A stretch of 64,000 nt of DNA from G963674955 sp963674955 (GTDB lineage Bacteria; Desulfobacterota; Desulfovibrionia; Desulfovibrionales; Desulfovibrionaceae). The position numbers were made by a program, and so were the translations under genes. The stretch is taken from NCBI GenBank assembly GCA_963674955.2, contig CAXXKR010000001.1:868001-932000 (forward strand), in the 5' to 3' direction. The notes beneath the pieces are model-generated. The model was not told where the DNA came from, ran no database searches, and was given only the letters and a program-made list of their open reading frames with translations. Positions within the stretch are counted from its first letter, which is position 1. Every line of letters starts with the position of its first letter. Positions 24,770-33,505 of this stretch are shown here, in pieces.

Positions 24770-25519
24770 ATGATACGGTTCAAGACACTTTTTCAAGCGG
24801 TGCTGCTGGTTCATCTGCTGGCGGCCTTGGCCTTTGCCGGTTGGACCGACACGCTGAACACGGTCAAGGACGTGGTCGGGTCGCCGAGCACGTCGTCGAC
24901 AACCACGGGCGGCAGCCTTACCACGTCCGAGATAGTCAGCGGCCTTAAAACCGCCCTTGACAAGGCCGTGGACACGGCGACTTCGTCCCTGGGGACCGAA
25001 GACGGGTTTTTGGGCAATCTGGATGTCAAGATTCCGGTTCCGGATTCCTTTGCCAAGGTCGAGACGGCCCTGCGCCTGATCGGGCAGTCCGATCTTGCGG
25101 ATTCCTTTGTGACCAGCATGAATCGCGCCGCCGAGAAGGCTGTTCCGGAAACCGTGGAAATCCTGACCGAGGCCATCACCAACATGAGCTTTGACGACGC
25201 CAAGGGAATCCTAAACGGCGGCGACACGGCGGCCACGGACTTTTTCAGGAACACGGCCGACGGGGCGCTTCTGACGCGGCTTGAACCCATTGTTTCCGAG
25301 GCCATGGACAGCGTGAACGTGACCCAGTATTTCAAGAACATGATGTCGGCGGCCCAGGCCACCGGCGTGGCCGGTCCGGATTTCGACCTGGACGGCTACG
25401 TGACCAGAAAGGCCCTGGACGGCCTGTATTTCATCATGGAAAAGGAAGAGGCAAACATCCGCCAAAATCCGGTGGCCCGCACCAGCGAGATATTGAAAAA
25501 GGTCTTCGGCAGCATCTAG
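24770..25519 (+). CDS. DUF4197 family secreted protein
   Basis: 249 residues with signal peptide 1-22 (LLVHLLAALAFAG). The body is the all-helical DUF4197 domain: LTTSEIVSGLKTALDKAVDTA, then DVKIPVPDSF, MNRAAEKAVPE, ILNGGDTAATDFFR and DGLYFIMEKEEANIRQNPVARTSEILKKVFGS at the end, the family's most conserved part. A Ser/Thr-rich linker lies near 36-50. Function unknown. AGGAGGGGG precedes ATG 24770. Confidence 0.88.
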   Translation: MIRFKTLFQAVLLVHLLAALAFAGWTDTLNTVKDVVGSPSTSSTTTGGSLTTSEIVSGLKTALDKAVDTATSSLGTEDGFLGNLDVKIPVPDSFAKVETALRLIGQSDLADSFVTSMNRAAEKAVPETVEILTEAITNMSFDDAKGILNGGDTAATDFFRNTADGALLTRLEPIVSEAMDSVNVTQYFKNMMSAAQATGVAGPDFDLDGYVTRKALDGLYFIMEKEEANIRQNPVARTSEILKKVFGSI

Positions 25520-25576
25520 CCCGGACTCACAACCGACAAGAAACAGGGGAGAGCACCAACCGGCGCTTTCCCTTTT

Positions 25577-25888
25577 TCATGCCCAGGAGTTCTCGGCCAC
25601 TTCGTAGTGGCTGACGATCTCGTCCGGGTCCAGGCCGAATCTGTAGTCCTCCGGGTAGAGCATGGCGCAGTCGATGTCCGGCCCGGCAAAGCCCTTGATG
25701 GATTCCAGGGAGTCCCAGAAGGTGATGAGGGTGATCTCCACAAGGCCGTCCACCTCGCGGGTGAAGACCTGCGCCCCTTTGTAGCCCTTGGTCGAGGCGG
25801 CGTCCTTTATTCCTGTCTGGTGAAGATATGTCGTGAAACCGGCCTTTTGATGCTCCGGCAGTCTGGCCTTCCATTCTCTGGCGATCAC
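25577..25888 (-). CDS. Antibiotic-biosynthesis-monooxygenase-fold (ABM-like) protein
   Basis: 103 residues from GTG 25886-25888, with AAGGAG eight bases upstream. Small ferredoxin-like alpha/beta fold: REWKARLPEHQKAGFTTYL at the N-terminus, then GYKGAQVFTREVDGLVEITLITFWDSLESIKGFAG and a conserved HYEV near the end. Resembles quinol monooxygenase/haem-degrading ABM proteins. The chemistry is undetermined. Confidence 0.78.
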   Translation of the reverse strand: MIAREWKARLPEHQKAGFTTYLHQTGIKDAASTKGYKGAQVFTREVDGLVEITLITFWDSLESIKGFAGPDIDCAMLYPEDYRFGLDPDEIVSHYEVAENSWA

Positions 25889-26122
25889 AGTCTGAACTCC
25901 TTGTTGTTGATTCGGCAAAGGCCGCGATTTCGGCTTGCGGCTGACCGGCAACATAACCGGGGCATTGCCAAACCGCCACAGGAAATTATTGCGCGGGGAC
26001 ATGGGGCGCATAATCAGCCGGGAACGGTAGGGAAATTGTGTTTCGGATTGCCCTGGTGCTATGTTCCGTTTTCGCCTTTAAGGCCGCAATAATGGGGCAT
26101 GGGCAAAGAAAGGAGCCAAATC

Positions 26123-26566
26123 ATGTCGGCAACGAAAATCGGAATAATCATCTGTGACCGCTACCGCCGTTGCGCTGGCGGCAAGTGTTTGCGTTCCATG
26201 AGAAACAGGGAAGGGGCCTTCAGCATATACGCGGACAGCGAGGTCGAGCTGGTGGGCTTCACCACCTGCGCCGGCTGTCCCGGCGGCAACATCGAATATG
26301 CGGGCCAGGAGATGGTCAAGAACGGCGTGGAGGTCATCCACCTGGCCACCGGCATGGTGGTGGGCTATCCGCCGTGCCCGAGCATCGAGACCTTCAAGGC
26401 CTTTCTGGAAGAGCGCTACGGCGTGAAGGTCGTGGTGGGCACCCATCCCATTCCCACCAACTACCTGGACATGCACACGCATCTGGGCACCTGGGAAGAC
26501 CCGGCCTGGAAGCCTCTCATCGCGCCGACCATGAGCGACGAGGCCACGCGCAAGGATTACGACTAG
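26123..26566 (+). CDS. CGGC-domain protein
   Basis: 147 residues, AGGAG upstream of ATG 26123. Starts SATKIGIIICDRYRRCAGGKCLRS, followed by the domain signature TCAGCPGGNIEY and a conserved HLATGMVVGYPPCPS. The six or so Cys suggest metal binding; CGGC proteins are commonly found in anaerobes and their function is unknown. Followed by a TetR regulator after a promoter/operator region. Confidence 0.87.
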   Translation: MSATKIGIIICDRYRRCAGGKCLRSMRNREGAFSIYADSEVELVGFTTCAGCPGGNIEYAGQEMVKNGVEVIHLATGMVVGYPPCPSIETFKAFLEERYGVKVVVGTHPIPTNYLDMHTHLGTWEDPAWKPLIAPTMSDEATRKDYD

Positions 26567-26590
26567 AAAAACGCGCAGTGGGCGTGGAGG

Positions 26591-26640
26591 TTGACAGTTG
26601 TTTTGTCGGCCTTTAAGGTGAACATGTTCACTAAGTGAAC
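26591..26640 (+). promoter_or_regulatory. Promoter and TetR-type operator upstream of the TetR/methyltransferase pair
   Basis: TTGACA (26591-26596), 17-base spacer, TAAGGT (26614-26619). Overlapping the -10 is a perfect 14-bp palindrome GTGAACATGTTCAC (26618-26631), which shares its right half with a second imperfect palindrome TTCACTAAGTGAAC (26627-26640). Position between promoter and tetR suggests autoregulation. Confidence 0.72.
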
Positions 26641-26674
26641 CTGATCATAAAACTCGGTTTGCAGAGGGAGGACC

Positions 26675-27268
26675 ATGAGCCGCCGCCAGATACAGAAAGA
26701 GGACACAAGAAGGGTAATATTGCAGGCAGCCTACCTTTTGTTCGCGGAAAAGGGGTACAGGCAGGCGACCATGCGCGCCCTGGCCGAGCGAGCGGGCGTG
26801 GGGCTGGGCACGATCTTCAAGCACTTTCCGGACAAGCCCTCGATCCTGGCCGCCGCGTTTCAGGAAGACCTCAAGGCAATAATAGAGAAGGCCTTTAATA
26901 CGCTGCCGCCGGAAGGGCTTAAAGAGCAGTTGTTGCATCTAACTGAAAACATATATCAATTTTATTCGGCATCGCCCGCCTTTTCCAGGGATTTGATCAA
27001 GGAGGTCCTGTTTCTCGAGGGCGAGCAGGGCGAGGTTCTGCGTCGGCAGGTGCTTTCGTTTCTGGACGAGATTTCCATGCTCATCGAAAGCGCGGTCAAA
27101 AGGGGCGAACTTGAGTCCGGAACGGACGCGCAAAGCGGCGCTTTGGCCTACTGGTCCTTTTACTTCACCGGGCTGCTCACCGGGTTGAACGAGGCGGAGT
27201 TCAATGTTTCGGCCCAGGTGGGTCTGGTGGAAAAACTCATCGACGAACATTTTCTTACAGGGAGATAG
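26675..27268 (+). CDS. TetR-family transcriptional regulator
   Basis: 197 residues. N-terminal HTH about 12-58: ILQAAYLLFAEKGYRQATM then LAERAGVGLGTIFKHFPDKPSIL. The helical C-terminal domain is variable as usual. GAGGGAGG precedes the ATG. Followed five bases later by a methyltransferase gene, so the pair is probably one operon under its own palindromic operator; the inducer is unknown. Confidence 0.9.
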   Translation: MSRRQIQKEDTRRVILQAAYLLFAEKGYRQATMRALAERAGVGLGTIFKHFPDKPSILAAAFQEDLKAIIEKAFNTLPPEGLKEQLLHLTENIYQFYSASPAFSRDLIKEVLFLEGEQGEVLRRQVLSFLDEISMLIESAVKRGELESGTDAQSGALAYWSFYFTGLLTGLNEAEFNVSAQVGLVEKLIDEHFLTGR

Positions 27269-27272
27269 CGGT

Positions 27273-27914
27273 ATGAACTTAAGGCAGACGGCCAACCGGA
27301 CAAAATACGATCTGGCGGCCTCGATATACGATGTCATCGCGTTCATGATGAGCCTCGGACAGGCGCAAAGGATATACCGCGAGGTGGCCCGGACCCTGGA
27401 CATCGGCAGCGGCGCGACCGTCGTGGAGTTCGGCTGCGGACCCGCTTCGGTCGTCCCCTACCTTTTGGAAAGGGTGGACAGGTCCAGCCATATAATCGGG
27501 GTTGATTTCTCCGAGGAGATGATCAGGCTCGCAAACAGGAAGAAGTCGGCCAACGGCTGGGAGAACGTCGAGTTCCAGTGCCTGGACATGCACGACTATC
27601 CGGAAGATGCGAAGGTGGACGCGGTCATTTTCTGTCTGGCCTTGACCGCCATCCCCGATACCTTGAAGGTCCTGGAAAAAACCCTGTCCATTCTGCGTCC
27701 CGGCGGACAACTGGTTATTGCGGATTCCTTCCCCATGCGCACACGCTGGCGGCACGCCTTCACCAACGCCTACATCAGCCTCAAGTCCCTGGTGGTCGGG
27801 GCCAAGCCCTCGGATGCGGCGCTGACCTTCATCAACGAACGCATGGTGGACGTTCGGGTCTCGCATCTGCTCGGCGGGGTGTATACGCTGGTCAGCGCCA
27901 GAAAGGGCGGATAG
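27273..27914 (+). CDS. Class I SAM-dependent methyltransferase
   Basis: 213 residues. Motif I VVEFGCGPASVVPYL, acidic residue after strand 2 in IIGVDFSEEMIRLA, and post-motif ALTAIPDTLKVLEKTLSILRPGGQLVIAD. The N-terminal helix region YDLAASIYDVIAFMMSLG resembles UbiE/phospholipid-type small-molecule methyltransferases. The acceptor is unknown. GGGAGA precedes ATG 27273. Last gene before the 27.96-kb repeat. Confidence 0.87.
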   Translation: MNLRQTANRTKYDLAASIYDVIAFMMSLGQAQRIYREVARTLDIGSGATVVEFGCGPASVVPYLLERVDRSSHIIGVDFSEEMIRLANRKKSANGWENVEFQCLDMHDYPEDAKVDAVIFCLALTAIPDTLKVLEKTLSILRPGGQLVIADSFPMRTRWRHAFTNAYISLKSLVVGAKPSDAALTFINERMVDVRVSHLLGGVYTLVSARKGG

Positions 27915-27958
27915 GCCGCGATGTCGTGACAAGCGCTTTTTAGGGCCTGGATGACGCG

Positions 27959-27981
27959 ACCCACGGCCTCTTGAATGCCAT
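27959..27981. repeat. 23-bp direct repeat, distal copy (candidate attachment site)
   Basis: Identical over 23 bases to 29707-29729 inside tRNA-Ala(GGC); starts ACCCACGGCC and ends GAATGCCAT. Sequence on the outer side does not match the tRNA 3' end, so the displaced end has decayed or come from a different tRNA. Confidence 0.75.
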
Positions 27982-28132
27982 GCACGGGGGATGGCGCGTA
28001 ACACTTGAGATACTTCGACTTTTTATTTCTTGGTCAACGAAAAAACGGTGATGTTGGAGGCGTGTTGAAGGCCTTTGGTTGACCGGATGGTTGACCAAAA
28101 TTTTTCACCACTTTCATTCGAGCGTGGGGTCT

Positions 28133-29377
28133 TTAATACGTCCTAGAATCCTTGTATTGATCAAAATTGCAATTAAAATCTGATACCCGATTCCAATCTG
28201 GAATCTCACCGAACTCAGCAAATTTTATAATAGCCTTTTGAGTCAGTCCAAGTATGTCATCATATAATGCCTTAAACGGTTCATACTTCTTGGTTTTCTT
28301 AGTAGACATCTTCCCATTATGGACTATCGCACTCCTAATCGAATAGAAAGCCTTTACCTTTGATCTAATGTCTTTCTTTTCTTCTGGAGTGCTACCTAAA
28401 GCCCAAGCCATATGATTGGACACTTTGTAGGTATTGTCTCCGCTCCCTGATACACACATAATTTCTATTGCAATTGACAAATCAATCCAACGACTCTCAA
28501 GTCTGTCATTCGATTTCGCCAACTGAATCCTTTCTATAGCAAGGGACAACTTGTTGACCTGATTTATCTCTTCTTTGCGCTCATATAATTTGCCGAACAA
28601 ATTCCAATTAGGCCTTTTTGGAATAGTGAATGGGTCTATACTGCTACTGACAATTTTAGGGTCAAGATTCCAGTTGTGCTTCAGCAAAACATTCAGCCGT
28701 TCTTCGCTATAAGTCATCCAACCAGCTAATTGAATTACTGCATGGTCGCAAACCAATGACAAGAAATCTCTTAGGCTCTTAAGTTCGTCACCGAATACAG
28801 ATACAAGGTATTTTTTATGCTCTTGCCCATCAGGAGTTTCCATATCCTCTATACTTGGAGCGATTATATTTTCAACTGTGCTAGTAAACTCAAGTACAGA
28901 TAATTTCCCTCGATCTTGAAGAACTGGTCCGCGAAGATGATCAAAAAAGTAACCATCCCGGTAGTTATCGATAATACCACTTGAAACAAGTTGATCATAA
29001 GGCCTTACAGAAAGACACTCGCTCAATTTTAATTCTGAGTCAGTTAGCACATTGAGGACACATCGAAACGTCATATCCCCATCTCTTTGCTTGGACAAAC
29101 CATCAAGAAAAGTCTCTAACTCGAAGTTTTCATTATAGATAGTTTCTCGAAGAAGGCTGATCGCAAGACCATTATGATCAATTACAGTAGCACCATTAAA
29201 GAGCTTCAGTGCAAAGCGATCTATCACCTGTGGAAGCAATTTCACAATTGGATCGCAAAATCGGAAGAGATGAATACTCTCCAACTGCTGAATTTTATAA
29301 TATTCTATTTTAATCTGCCTAATCTGGTCAGCAACGCTTTTAACGACTGCTGCAAGCTCTTTGACACTAGTGGTCAT
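28133..29377 (-). CDS. HEPN-type (Apea-like) putative RNase/defence protein
   Basis: 414 residues from ATG 29377, TTAGGAG upstream. The C-terminal third fits an Apea-like HEPN domain: SRWIDLSIAIEIMCVSG, then VKAFYSIRSAIVHNGKM with the R-x4-H catalytic pair Arg348/His353. The remainder is helical with no identifiable domain. HEPN proteins of this kind are metal-independent RNases in toxin and anti-phage systems. Codon and base usage is AT-rich unlike its neighbours, and it is the only gene in the tRNA-bounded island. Confidence 0.75.
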   Translation of the reverse strand: MTTSVKELAAVVKSVADQIRQIKIEYYKIQQLESIHLFRFCDPIVKLLPQVIDRFALKLFNGATVIDHNGLAISLLRETIYNENFELETFLDGLSKQRDGDMTFRCVLNVLTDSELKLSECLSVRPYDQLVSSGIIDNYRDGYFFDHLRGPVLQDRGKLSVLEFTSTVENIIAPSIEDMETPDGQEHKKYLVSVFGDELKSLRDFLSLVCDHAVIQLAGWMTYSEERLNVLLKHNWNLDPKIVSSSIDPFTIPKRPNWNLFGKLYERKEEINQVNKLSLAIERIQLAKSNDRLESRWIDLSIAIEIMCVSGSGDNTYKVSNHMAWALGSTPEEKKDIRSKVKAFYSIRSAIVHNGKMSTKKTKKYEPFKALYDDILGLTQKAIIKFAEFGEIPDWNRVSDFNCNFDQYKDSRTY

Positions 29378-29623
29378 ACCAACTCCTAACACTGTCACTC
29401 TTTACCTAATGAGTAACATCTGCTCCGAGGAGTTACCAGCTCCGCACCCCCATCCACCAAAACGGGCAGGAGGCGCGAAATTATCACATCCCCAAAAATC
29501 GCCACCAAGCACTAGCTAAAACCAATCTTACCTCATACATCCTCAAACACAGTTCATACACGTCTTTAATCAGTGATCTCAAACACTTTGGTCAACAATC
29601 GGTTGACCAAATGGTTCACCACC

Positions 29624-29664
29624 AAAAGAAAAAGGACCGCGTAGCCTATCAAGCTAACCGGTCC
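29624..29664 (-). terminator. Terminator downstream of tRNA-Ala(GGC)
   Basis: On the minus strand GGACC...AGC / GCT...GGTCC stem (29634-29664), followed by TTTTTCTTTT. Confidence 0.7.
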
Positions 29665-29684
29665 ATTTTCTTCGGAAATTTAAG

Positions 29685-29760
<76 letters not shown>

Positions 29761-29866
29761 ACGCGTCGAGAGAAGTTTTCTATCCAAAGGTCGGGTAACT
29801 TGTCAACAAGAAAAGTCAAAATCTTCACTTGCCGCCGACGCTCATCTTGTCGTAAACATTCTAACC

Positions 29867-30862
29867 ATGACTGCGATAGCTACTCGAATACTATTCAAGC
29901 TGCTCTGGGTGGGCGTCATTTTTTTCGGCATCACGGTCATCAGCTTCTGGGTCATCCATCTTGCGCCCGGTTCGCCCACGGACCTTGAAACATCCCTGAA
30001 TCCCACCTCGTCCGTTGAGGCCCGCGAACGCCTGGAAAAAATCTACGGCCTGGACCAGCCCCTGCACATCCAGTACGCCAACTGGCTGGGCCGCCTTGTG
30101 CGCTTCGACTTCGGCCAGTCCATGTCCAGCGACCACCGGCTTGTCTGGGACAAGATCAAGGAGCGCTTGCCCCTGACCTTCGGCATGAACGTGGCCTCCC
30201 TGATCCTGACCCTGCTAATCGCCGCGCCCATCGGCGTGGCCTCTGCCTGGTGGCGGGGCAGCGTGTTCGACCGGGGCATGACCATCTTCGTGTTCATCGG
30301 CTTTGCCATGCCCGGATTCTGGCTGGCGCTTCTGCTCATGCTTTTTCTGGGCATATACTGGCCCATTTTGCCCATATCCGGCCTGACCTCGCTCAATTTC
30401 GAGCAGCTGAGCATGGGCGGCAAGCTCTGGGACCTGGCCCGGCATCTGGCCATGCCCATCTTCATCTACACATTCGGCAGCCTCGCGGGCATGTCCCGGT
30501 TCATGCGCTCGTCCATGCTGGAGGTCCTGCGCCAGGACTACATCATGACCGCGCGGGCCAAGGGGCTGCCCTTGCGCGTGGTCATCTTCAAGCACGCCAT
30601 GCGCAACGCCCTCATGCCGGTCATCACCATCCTGGGCCTGTCGGTTCCGGGCCTTATCGGCGGCAGCGTGATCATCGAGTCCATCTACGCTTTGCCGGGG
30701 CTGGGGCAGCTTTTCTATCAGGCGGTCATGGCCCGCGACTATCCGCTGATCATGGGCAGCCTCGTGCTGGGCGCCATACTCACGCTTCTGGGCAACCTGC
30801 TGGCCGACATCGGCTACGGACTGGCCGATCCGCGTGTGGGCCGCCACGGGAGGGACGCATGA
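29867..30862 (+). CDS. Peptide/nickel-type ABC importer, permease (DppB/OppB family)
   Basis: 331 residues, six spans. N-terminal hallmark LLWVGVIFFGITVISFWVIH followed by HLAPGSP, then the EAA loop EVLRQDYIMTARAKGLPLRVVIFKHAMRNALMPV. The cognate binding protein and ATPases are not in this window; upstream is the tRNA-Ala island. Ends in an ATGA overlap with the DppC-type gene. Substrate (peptides, nickel, other) cannot be determined. Confidence 0.9.
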   Translation: MTAIATRILFKLLWVGVIFFGITVISFWVIHLAPGSPTDLETSLNPTSSVEARERLEKIYGLDQPLHIQYANWLGRLVRFDFGQSMSSDHRLVWDKIKERLPLTFGMNVASLILTLLIAAPIGVASAWWRGSVFDRGMTIFVFIGFAMPGFWLALLLMLFLGIYWPILPISGLTSLNFEQLSMGGKLWDLARHLAMPIFIYTFGSLAGMSRFMRSSMLEVLRQDYIMTARAKGLPLRVVIFKHAMRNALMPVITILGLSVPGLIGGSVIIESIYALPGLGQLFYQAVMARDYPLIMGSLVLGAILTLLGNLLADIGYGLADPRVGRHGRDA

Positions 30863-31698
30863 GCTGCGAACTGAGCCGCCCCTCGCTCCTGGGCCGCCAC
30901 GGCCTGCTCATTCTGGGCGGAGTCATAGTGGGCACGGTCTCCCTGGCCGCCATCCTGGCGCCCTGGCTTGCTCCCTACGCGCCCACGGCCATTGACGTGA
31001 ACGCGCTTTTGCAGCCGCCTTCCGCCGCCCATCCGATGGGCACCGACTCCCTTGGCCGGGACGTGCTCACGCGCATCCTTTACGGCGGGCGGGTCTCCCT
31101 CTGGGTCGGGTTCGTGGCTGTGGGCATCGCCACGTCCATCGGTCTGTTCCTGGGGCTGGTGGCCGGGTACTTCGGCAGGCTGGTGGACGAGATCATCATG
31201 CGCGGCGTGGACGTGATGCTCTGTTTCCCCTCGTTTTTCCTGATCCTGGCGGTCATCGCCTTTCTGGAGCCGAGCCTGCTCAACATCATGGTGGTCATCG
31301 GCCTGACCTCCTGGATGGGCGTGGCCCGTCTGGTGCGCGCCGAGACGCTCACGCTGCGGAGCAGGGATTTCGTCATGGCCGCGCGGGTGGCCGGAGCGGG
31401 TTCCGGACGGATAATTTTTCGCCACATCCTGCCCAATGCCGTGACCCCTGTGCTGGTCTCCGCCACCCTTGGCGTGGCCGGGGCCATTCTCGTGGAATCG
31501 GCCCTGTCCTTTCTCGGCCTTGGCGTGCAGCCGCCCGATCCCTCCTGGGGCAACATGCTCATGGAGGGCAAGGAAGTCCTGGGCATCGCGCCCTGGCTTT
31601 CCGTCTTCCCAGGGCTGGCGATTTTGGTTACCGTGCTCGGCTATAACCTGCTTGGGGAAAGCCTGCGCGACCTGCTGGACCCCCGGCTGAGGCAGTAG
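30859..31698 (+). CDS. Peptide/nickel-type ABC importer, permease (DppC/OppC family)
   Basis: 279 residues. Typical sequence HPMGTDSLGRDVLTRILYGGRVSLWVG near residue 55, EAA loop LRSRDFVMAARVAGAGSGRIIFRHILPN, and C-terminal SFLGLGVQPPDPSWGNML. Forms the channel with the upstream permease. recN starts 10 bases after its stop. Confidence 0.91.
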   Translation: MSCELSRPSLLGRHGLLILGGVIVGTVSLAAILAPWLAPYAPTAIDVNALLQPPSAAHPMGTDSLGRDVLTRILYGGRVSLWVGFVAVGIATSIGLFLGLVAGYFGRLVDEIIMRGVDVMLCFPSFFLILAVIAFLEPSLLNIMVVIGLTSWMGVARLVRAETLTLRSRDFVMAARVAGAGSGRIIFRHILPNAVTPVLVSATLGVAGAILVESALSFLGLGVQPPDPSWGNMLMEGKEVLGIAPWLSVFPGLAILVTVLGYNLLGESLRDLLDPRLRQ

Positions 31699-31708
31699 CG
31701 GAAACAAT

Positions 31709-33322
31709 ATGCTCGAACTCCTGCGCATACGGAATCTGGCCCTCATCGAGGACGCTGAAATGGAATTTTCGCCGGGCATGAACGTGCTCACCGGCGAGAC
31801 CGGCGCGGGCAAGTCGTTCATCCTGCGGGCCATAGAGTTTTTGACCGGCGAGCGCATGGAGAAATCCATGGTCCGCCCGGGCAGGGACAAGGCCACTGTG
31901 GAGGCCCTTTTCGTGCTGCCCGACGGCGACTGCGTGCTCCGCCGCGAACTCTCGGCCGAGACCGGCCGCAGCCGGGTCTACATAAACGACAGCCTCAGCT
32001 CTCAGGAGGCCGTGCGCCTGCTCAAGCCCGGCCTGATCATCCACACCAGCCAGCACGGGCAGCAAAAGCTTCTGCATCCCGCGCATCAGGCGGAAATCCT
32101 GGACGGCTTTCTGGATGACCGGGAACTTGCCCGGCGAAAAACCGAGCTGCATGGCCAATTGAAAGGGCTGCTGGCTGAAAAGGCGGAGCTGGAGGAAAAG
32201 AGCAGGGCCCTTTCGCAGCAGCGCGATTTTCTCGAGTTCCAGATGCGCGAAATCCAGAAGGTCGATCCCCGGCCCGGAGAGGAAGAGGAACTTGAGGAGC
32301 GCAAACAGCTCTTGAAGAGCAGGGAGCAGGCCGGAGAGAGCCTGAGAAACGCGCTGGGAGTCATGCGCGGTGATCCCGGACTGGCTGAGATGCTGGTAAG
32401 CCTTTCCAGGGAAATGGCCGCCTTGGCCCGGATTTTTCCGGAATACGGCGGCGATCATGAGACGGTCGAGGAGTTCAGGCATTTTCTGCCCGAACTGGAG
32501 TCAAGGCTCGGCGGCAGCGCCCGCCAGGAAAACACCAAGGACGACCTGGACCGCATCGAGGCCCGGCTCTTCGAATTTTCAAGGCTCAAGCGCAAATTGA
32601 ACCGCGACCTGGAAGGCATCGCGGACATGCGCCGCGAGATCGAGGAGAACCTTTCGTTTCTGGATTCCTGCGAGTTGGACCGCAAGCAGCTGGAAAAGGA
32701 CGAACTGCGCGTGGCCGCAGAACTGGGCGGCGTCCTGGAAAAGCTCAACGCGGCCCGGCGCGGCACCGCCGAAACCCTTTGCCGCCGCATTGAAGGCGAG
32801 TTGGGCCAGTTGGGATTTTCCGAGCACGTCAGGGTGGAGTATCTTTTCGAGGAACGCGAAATTTATCCCGGTCTGACCGACCTGCGCGGCAGGCTGATGT
32901 GGATTCCCAACCCCGGACAATCCGCACAGCCCCTGGACAAGATCGCCTCCGGCGGCGAGCTTTCGCGCTTCGTGCTGGCCCTGGTCAGCCTGCGCGGGGC
33001 CATGGGCGCGGACTTGACCGGCCTGCCCTCGCTGCTCTTTGACGAGGTGGATGCGGGCATCGGCGGCCTGACCCTCAATCAGGTGGGTGAAAAACTCAGG
33101 GAGCTTGCCGCACGGCAGCAGGTAATACTCATCACCCACTGGCCGCAACTGGCCGGACTGGCCTCCAGGCATTTCCTGATCAGCAAGGAAGTGGTCGAGG
33201 GCGAGACCTTCACCAAGTGTTCACCCCTTGAAGGCGGCGAGATCATGGACGAGTTGACGCGCATGGGCGGTGGCGGGGACAAGGGCGCGGCCCTGGCCCG
33301 GGAACTGGTCAACGGTCGGTAG
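31709..33322 (+). CDS. recN: DNA repair protein RecN
   Basis: 537 residues, slightly shorter than the usual 550. SMC-like ATPase: Walker A GETGAGKSF near residue 30, long coiled coil about 140-360 (REQAGES...LDRIEARLFEFSRLKRKL), signature IASGGELSRFVLAL and Walker B LLFDEVDAGIGG, then ITHWPQLAG. Acts in recombinational repair of double-strand breaks. The ribosome site is weak, and it may be cotranscribed from the permease genes. Confidence 0.94.
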   Translation: MLELLRIRNLALIEDAEMEFSPGMNVLTGETGAGKSFILRAIEFLTGERMEKSMVRPGRDKATVEALFVLPDGDCVLRRELSAETGRSRVYINDSLSSQEAVRLLKPGLIIHTSQHGQQKLLHPAHQAEILDGFLDDRELARRKTELHGQLKGLLAEKAELEEKSRALSQQRDFLEFQMREIQKVDPRPGEEEELEERKQLLKSREQAGESLRNALGVMRGDPGLAEMLVSLSREMAALARIFPEYGGDHETVEEFRHFLPELESRLGGSARQENTKDDLDRIEARLFEFSRLKRKLNRDLEGIADMRREIEENLSFLDSCELDRKQLEKDELRVAAELGGVLEKLNAARRGTAETLCRRIEGELGQLGFSEHVRVEYLFEEREIYPGLTDLRGRLMWIPNPGQSAQPLDKIASGGELSRFVLALVSLRGAMGADLTGLPSLLFDEVDAGIGGLTLNQVGEKLRELAARQQVILITHWPQLAGLASRHFLISKEVVEGETFTKCSPLEGGEIMDELTRMGGGGDKGAALARELVNGR

Positions 33323-33505
33323 GCCTGCCGACTGCCGGAAAACACGATTTCAATTATTTGCTTCACAGTGCGACACGCTCCACCTTTGCCCCTCTGTACA
33401 TGCAATCATTTCGGAGGGCGCAATTACTGCAAAACGGCCAGGTATTCATTGACTGTCCTTCTTGATTCAGCATAGAAATCCCAAGCGCTGAAATCGGAGG
33501 TTCTC

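Noticed and set aside
23116..24783. 555-codon minus-strand open frame opposite the GNAT-deacetylase gene
   Set aside because: Antisense of a strongly conserved enzyme gene, no ribosome site, no domain.
30250..31698. Long open frame on the plus strand overlapping the DppB-type permease
   Set aside because: His/Arg/Gly-rich shadow translation in another frame of GC-rich DNA; the permease frames have clear family motifs.
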